Shown here: positions 7,151 to 9,488 of the stretch, piece by piece
Numbering within the stretch: position 1 is the stretch's first letter
How the letters are laid out: the number at the start of each line of letters is the position of its first letter
NCBI GenBank assembly: GCA_934635225.1
Contig: CAKTYZ010000034.1
Location: 1 to 9,488 of the forward strand
Length of the DNA: 9,488 nucleotides
Direction of reading: 5' to 3'
Source: an uncultured Kiritimatiellota bacterium
GTDB lineage: Bacteria; Verrucomicrobiota; Kiritimatiellia; RFP12; UBA1067
The notes under the pieces: model-generated
Databases searched by the model: none
Told to the model about the DNA's origin: nothing
Seen by the model: the letters and a program-made list of their open reading frames with translations, nothing else
Made by a program: the position numbers and the translations under genes

Positions 7151-8016
7151 GAAACGCACATTTGACATCGACGATGCTGACGGTCATTTTGACGGCGGGC
7201 TTTGCATTCAGTGCCATAGCCCAAAGGAAAACGAATGAGGCGGCTTCTCGAAAGGAACGTGTGCTGTTCTTCGTCGCGCATCCGGACGACACGATCGCCT
7301 GCGCGGGCACGATGTTCCTGATGAAGGACCGCTTCGAGTTGCATGTTGGCGTGCTGACTCACGGCGAGCGCGGCCTTGGCGAGAAGGGCTATCGCGACGT
7401 CTCCACGAAGGCGACGCGGACGAAAGAGGAAGAGGCCGCCGCCGCAATGGTCGGTGCGACGGTGCACTGGTTCGACGAGATCGACGGCGACGCCTACCCC
7501 AACCGCGACGTCTGCCGTCGGGTTGCGAACCTGTTGCTGGAGCTGAAGCCTCGTGCGATCGTCTCCATGTGGCCGCTCGACTTCCATCAAGATCATGCCA
7601 TGAGCAGCGCATGCATCCAGAAGGCGATTGGCCTTGTCGGCATGCGTGAAGTCATCGAGTTCTACTTCATGGAGCAGTCGTATGACTCACGCACGTTCAT
7701 GCCGGCGCACACGGTCGATGTCACGGAGGTCATGGAACAGAAACGAGCATTCATCCGCAGGCACGTCAGCCAGAACAAGGGCGACCGCATGTGTGCGCTG
7801 GAGATGTTCGACGCCGAAATGCGTGCCCAGCGTTGCGCGACGTTCAATGTCCTCGGTTCGGCGCGCAGCAAATGCGTGGAGCGCTTCGCGCAATGGGACG
7901 GGAAGCCGCAGGGTTCGCGCTGCATCTTCAGCGAACTGCCGCCGCCGAAAGGCTGGAAGCAGGACTGGTCGATGGTCAAGCCGTCCGTCTGGACTCCAGA
8001 AGGAGGCATGAAGTGA
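7147..8016 (+). CDS. Secreted PIG-L (LmbE-like) family de-N-acetylase
   Basis: 289 residues. Residues 1-25 form a signal peptide (core MLTVILTAGFAFSAIA, probable cleavage before Q26). AHPDD (44-48) is the hallmark metal-binding and catalytic motif of zinc-dependent PIG-L deacetylases. DFHQDH (145-150) supplies the later metal ligand, probably H150 by analogy with MshB. The residue after HPDD is Thr, whereas Glu or Ala is more usual. Further family-like sequence is LTHGERG (70-76), followed by TKEEEAAAAMVGAT. Family members remove acetyl from N-acetylglucosaminyl groups. Here the enzyme would act outside the cytoplasm, most likely on an amino-sugar-containing glycan (inference). The start ATG overlaps the gene 2 stop by 4 nt and follows AGGAGAAAGGGG at 7128-7139. 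The gene starting at 9277 is a close paralogue: over about 44 residues around the active site roughly 27 are identical by eye. Confidence 0.9.
   Translation: MRNAHLTSTMLTVILTAGFAFSAIAQRKTNEAASRKERVLFFVAHPDDTIACAGTMFLMKDRFELHVGVLTHGERGLGEKGYRDVSTKATRTKEEEAAAAMVGATVHWFDEIDGDAYPNRDVCRRVANLLLELKPRAIVSMWPLDFHQDHAMSSACIQKAIGLVGMREVIEFYFMEQSYDSRTFMPAHTVDVTEVMEQKRAFIRRHVSQNKGDRMCALEMFDAEMRAQRCATFNVLGSARSKCVERFAQWDGKPQGSRCIFSELPPPKGWKQDWSMVKPSVWTPEGGMK
8000..8006 (+). promoter_or_regulatory. Strong ribosome binding site for the GTG start of the GH28 gene
   Basis: AAGGAGG at 8000-8006 is a full Shine-Dalgarno core, 6 nt before GTG at 8013. It lies inside the last codons of the PIG-L gene. The position and the signal peptide that follows both favour GTG 8013 over the far upstream ATG at 7791. 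Confidence 0.8.
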
Positions 8017-9266
8017 GAGCGCTTGGACTTGTGGCGGCGCTCCTGCTTGGCGCATCTGCGGCTTCGTATGCGGAATTGACGTCTCGGACATTCGATTTGC
8101 GGGACTACCCGTCGGTTTCGGATGCCGTTGCGGCGTGTCGTGCGGCGGGCGGCGGACGTGTCGTCGTGCCGAAGGGCGTATGGCGGTCAAAGGGCCCCGT
8201 ACACCTCGCGAGCGACTGTGAGCTGCACCTTGAAGAAGGGGCTGAACTTCTCTTCTCGGACAATCCGAAGGACTACCTTCCGTCGGTGCGTGTCGCCTAC
8301 GAGGGCGTCGAGTGCTTTAACTACTCGCCGCTTGTCTACGCTTTCGGCGCGACGAACGTCGCCGTCACGGGAACAGGCACGCTACGGGCCGAACACGCCT
8401 TCTGGTGCGCCTGGAACTGGCACAACGGAGCCAGCCGCAAGGCTCTCGACGACCTCGTCTACGACTGGTCGACGGGCGGCCGTCCGGTCGAGGCGCGCGA
8501 CATGACGAAGGTTCCCGGCTGCCGTCTGCGCCCGCAGTTCCTTCACTTCAACCGCTGCCGGAACGTACGAATCGAGGGTGTGCGCATCCGCGATTCGCCG
8601 TTCTGGTGCATCCACACCTATGTCTGCGACGGCGTCGTCGTGCGAAATGTGGACGTCTGTGCGCACCTGCACAACTCGGACGGCCTTGATTTGGAGATGA
8701 CGAAGAACGCGCTGGTCGAAGGATGCACATTCTGCCAGGGCGATGACGCGATCTGCGTAAAGGCCGGCAAGAATGCCGACGGGCGACGCGTCGGGGTCGC
8801 TTCGGAGAACATCGAGATACGGAATTGCGAGATCAAGGCCGGACACGCGCTCCTGGCGCTCGGCAGCGAGGTTTCGGCCGGCATTCGCAACGTCTGGCTG
8901 CACGACTGTCGAATGACCGGTGCGACGTCCAATGGTCTGCTGATCAAGACGAACAAGGAGCGTGGCGGCTTCGTTGAGGACATCCGCTTCGAGCGCGTTT
9001 GGGCAGCCTGCCTGGACGGTGCGCCGGTCATGATTGATGCCAATACCTACTATTCGGCGCCGCGACCGAACTGCGAGGTCGTCCGCACGCGCATCCGCAA
9101 CGTGACGGCAAAGGACATCGTGGCCGCGGAAGCCGCCTGCGCCTACTCGCTCAAGGGTGATCCCGCGCTGCCGGTCGAAGGCGTGACGGTCACGAACGTG
9201 GAGGTTCGCCGACGGACGGATGGCCCAGACCATGCGGAGAACATCAAGGGCTTCAGGAAGGACTAA
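8013..9266 (+). CDS. Secreted GH28 family (polygalacturonase-like) right-handed beta-helix glycosidase
   Basis: 417 residues from a GTG start. Residues 1-20 are a compact signal peptide (MRALGLVAALLLGASAASYA, Met from GTG). The open frame extends upstream to 7791, but that part lies within the PIG-L gene and lacks a signal peptide. The N-terminal part (DYPSVSDAVAACRAAGGGRVVVPKG) is the usual first strand and cap of pectin-lyase-fold proteins. GH28 signatures follow in order: NSDGLD (221-226, for NTD), GDD (243-245), GHA (277-279, for GHG) and LIK (310-312, for RIK). The acidic residues D223, D244 and D245 and the His and Lys are kept; the Arg of RIK is Leu. GH28 enzymes hydrolyse galacturonic-acid linkages in pectins, including rhamnogalacturonan; the exact substrate cannot be read here. 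The start overlaps the PIG-L stop by 4 nt (GTGA), implying translational coupling. The next gene begins 10 nt after its stop. Confidence 0.9.
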   Translation: MRALGLVAALLLGASAASYAELTSRTFDLRDYPSVSDAVAACRAAGGGRVVVPKGVWRSKGPVHLASDCELHLEEGAELLFSDNPKDYLPSVRVAYEGVECFNYSPLVYAFGATNVAVTGTGTLRAEHAFWCAWNWHNGASRKALDDLVYDWSTGGRPVEARDMTKVPGCRLRPQFLHFNRCRNVRIEGVRIRDSPFWCIHTYVCDGVVVRNVDVCAHLHNSDGLDLEMTKNALVEGCTFCQGDDAICVKAGKNADGRRVGVASENIEIRNCEIKAGHALLALGSEVSAGIRNVWLHDCRMTGATSNGLLIKTNKERGGFVEDIRFERVWAACLDGAPVMIDANTYYSAPRPNCEVVRTRIRNVTAKDIVAAEAACAYSLKGDPALPVEGVTVTNVEVRRRTDGPDHAENIKGFRKD

Positions 9267-9270
9267 GGAG
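9265..9270 (+). promoter_or_regulatory. Ribosome binding site of the final PIG-L gene
   Basis: AAGGAG overlaps the TAA stop of the GH28 gene and sits 6 nt before the ATG at 9277, supporting tight co-translation within the operon. Confidence 0.7.
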
Positions 9271-9276
9271 AATAAA

Positions 9277-9488
9277 ATGCAGAAGATGAAGAAAATCTCA
9301 GGAATTGTGGGCGTGGCCTTGACGCTGTCCGCGTCGGCATTCGCAAAAGAGCGTGTCGTGATCGTTCCTGCGCACCCGGATGACCTGATTGCCTGTCTCG
9401 GTTTCGCGCACCTCGCGCGCGACACCTTTGAACTTCATGTCATCGACTACACGCACGGAGAGCGCGGTTGCGGCGAGGAGAAGTTCAG
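9277..9488 (+). CDS. Second secreted PIG-L family deacetylase, 5' part only (runs off the window)
   Basis: The first 70 codons are visible and the frame is open to the window edge. Residues 1-23 are a signal peptide (MQKMKKISGIVGVALTLSAS, then AFA and likely cleavage before K24). AHPDDL (32-37) carries the PIG-L metal and catalytic motif, again without the usual Glu after HPDD. FELHV and THGERGCGEE match FELHV and THGERGLGEK of the deacetylase at 7147-8016, so the two are paralogues flanking the GH28 gene. The second metal-ligand motif lies beyond the window, so completeness cannot be judged. Its role is likely extracytoplasmic removal of acetyl from an amino sugar (family knowledge plus inference), perhaps on a different position or chain than its paralogue. 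Confidence 0.85.
   Translation, partial: MQKMKKISGIVGVALTLSASAFAKERVVIVPAHPDDLIACLGFAHLARDTFELHVIDYTHGERGCGEEKF

Noticed and set aside
7791..8012. N-terminal extension of the GH28 gene from ATG 7791
   Set aside because: It lies within the PIG-L gene in another frame. GTG 8013 has a full Shine-Dalgarno and is followed at once by a signal peptide.

Overview
The window is GC-rich bacterial DNA, with third codon positions mostly G or C. It carries one tight, plus-strand operon of exported proteins. The content is a large beta-strand-repeat surface protein, a multidomain glycoside hydrolase, PIG-L/LmbE-type deacetylases and a GH28 pectinase-fold enzyme, all with Sec signal peptides and nearly no intergenic space. 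This fits a gut-type member of the PVC group (Kiritimatiellae or Lentisphaeria-like Verrucomicrobiota). That placement is inferred from gene style and is not proven by any marker gene here.

Layout. Positions 1-96 hold the last 31 codons of an upstream gene, possibly another PIG-L deacetylase. Positions 97-265 are a regulatory gap with a short hairpin at the upstream stop, an imperfect direct repeat, and a perfect extended -10 promoter (TGCTATAAT, 208-216). Then come: (1) a large secreted beta-rich protein (266-2760) whose signal-peptide coding region is interrupted by a run of 14 G; (2) a 1451-residue protein (2795-7150) joining a clan GH-A glycosidase to an ADP-ribosylglycohydrolase-fold domain and a short beta-helix-like tail; (3) a PIG-L deacetylase (7147-8016); (4) a GH28 enzyme (8013-9266); (5) the start of a second PIG-L deacetylase (9277 to the window end). 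Junctions are 34 nt, ATGA overlap, GTGA overlap and 10 nt, so genes 1-5 are very likely co-transcribed from the promoter at 208-216.

How the genes may work together (inference). All five products are predicted to be exported, so the set looks like an extracytoplasmic system for binding and taking apart an acidic, N-acetylated glycan: GH28 for uronic-acid linkages, PIG-L enzymes for N-acetyl groups, GH-A and ARH-fold domains for further cleavages, and gene 1 as surface adhesin or scaffold. The most striking point is the G14 tract. The start codon with the good ribosome binding site (266) is out of frame with the body of gene 1. A tract of 12 or 15 G would restore one continuous protein with a textbook signal peptide. 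This looks like a phase-variation switch on the first gene of the operon, or else a homopolymer sequencing error, which must be excluded.
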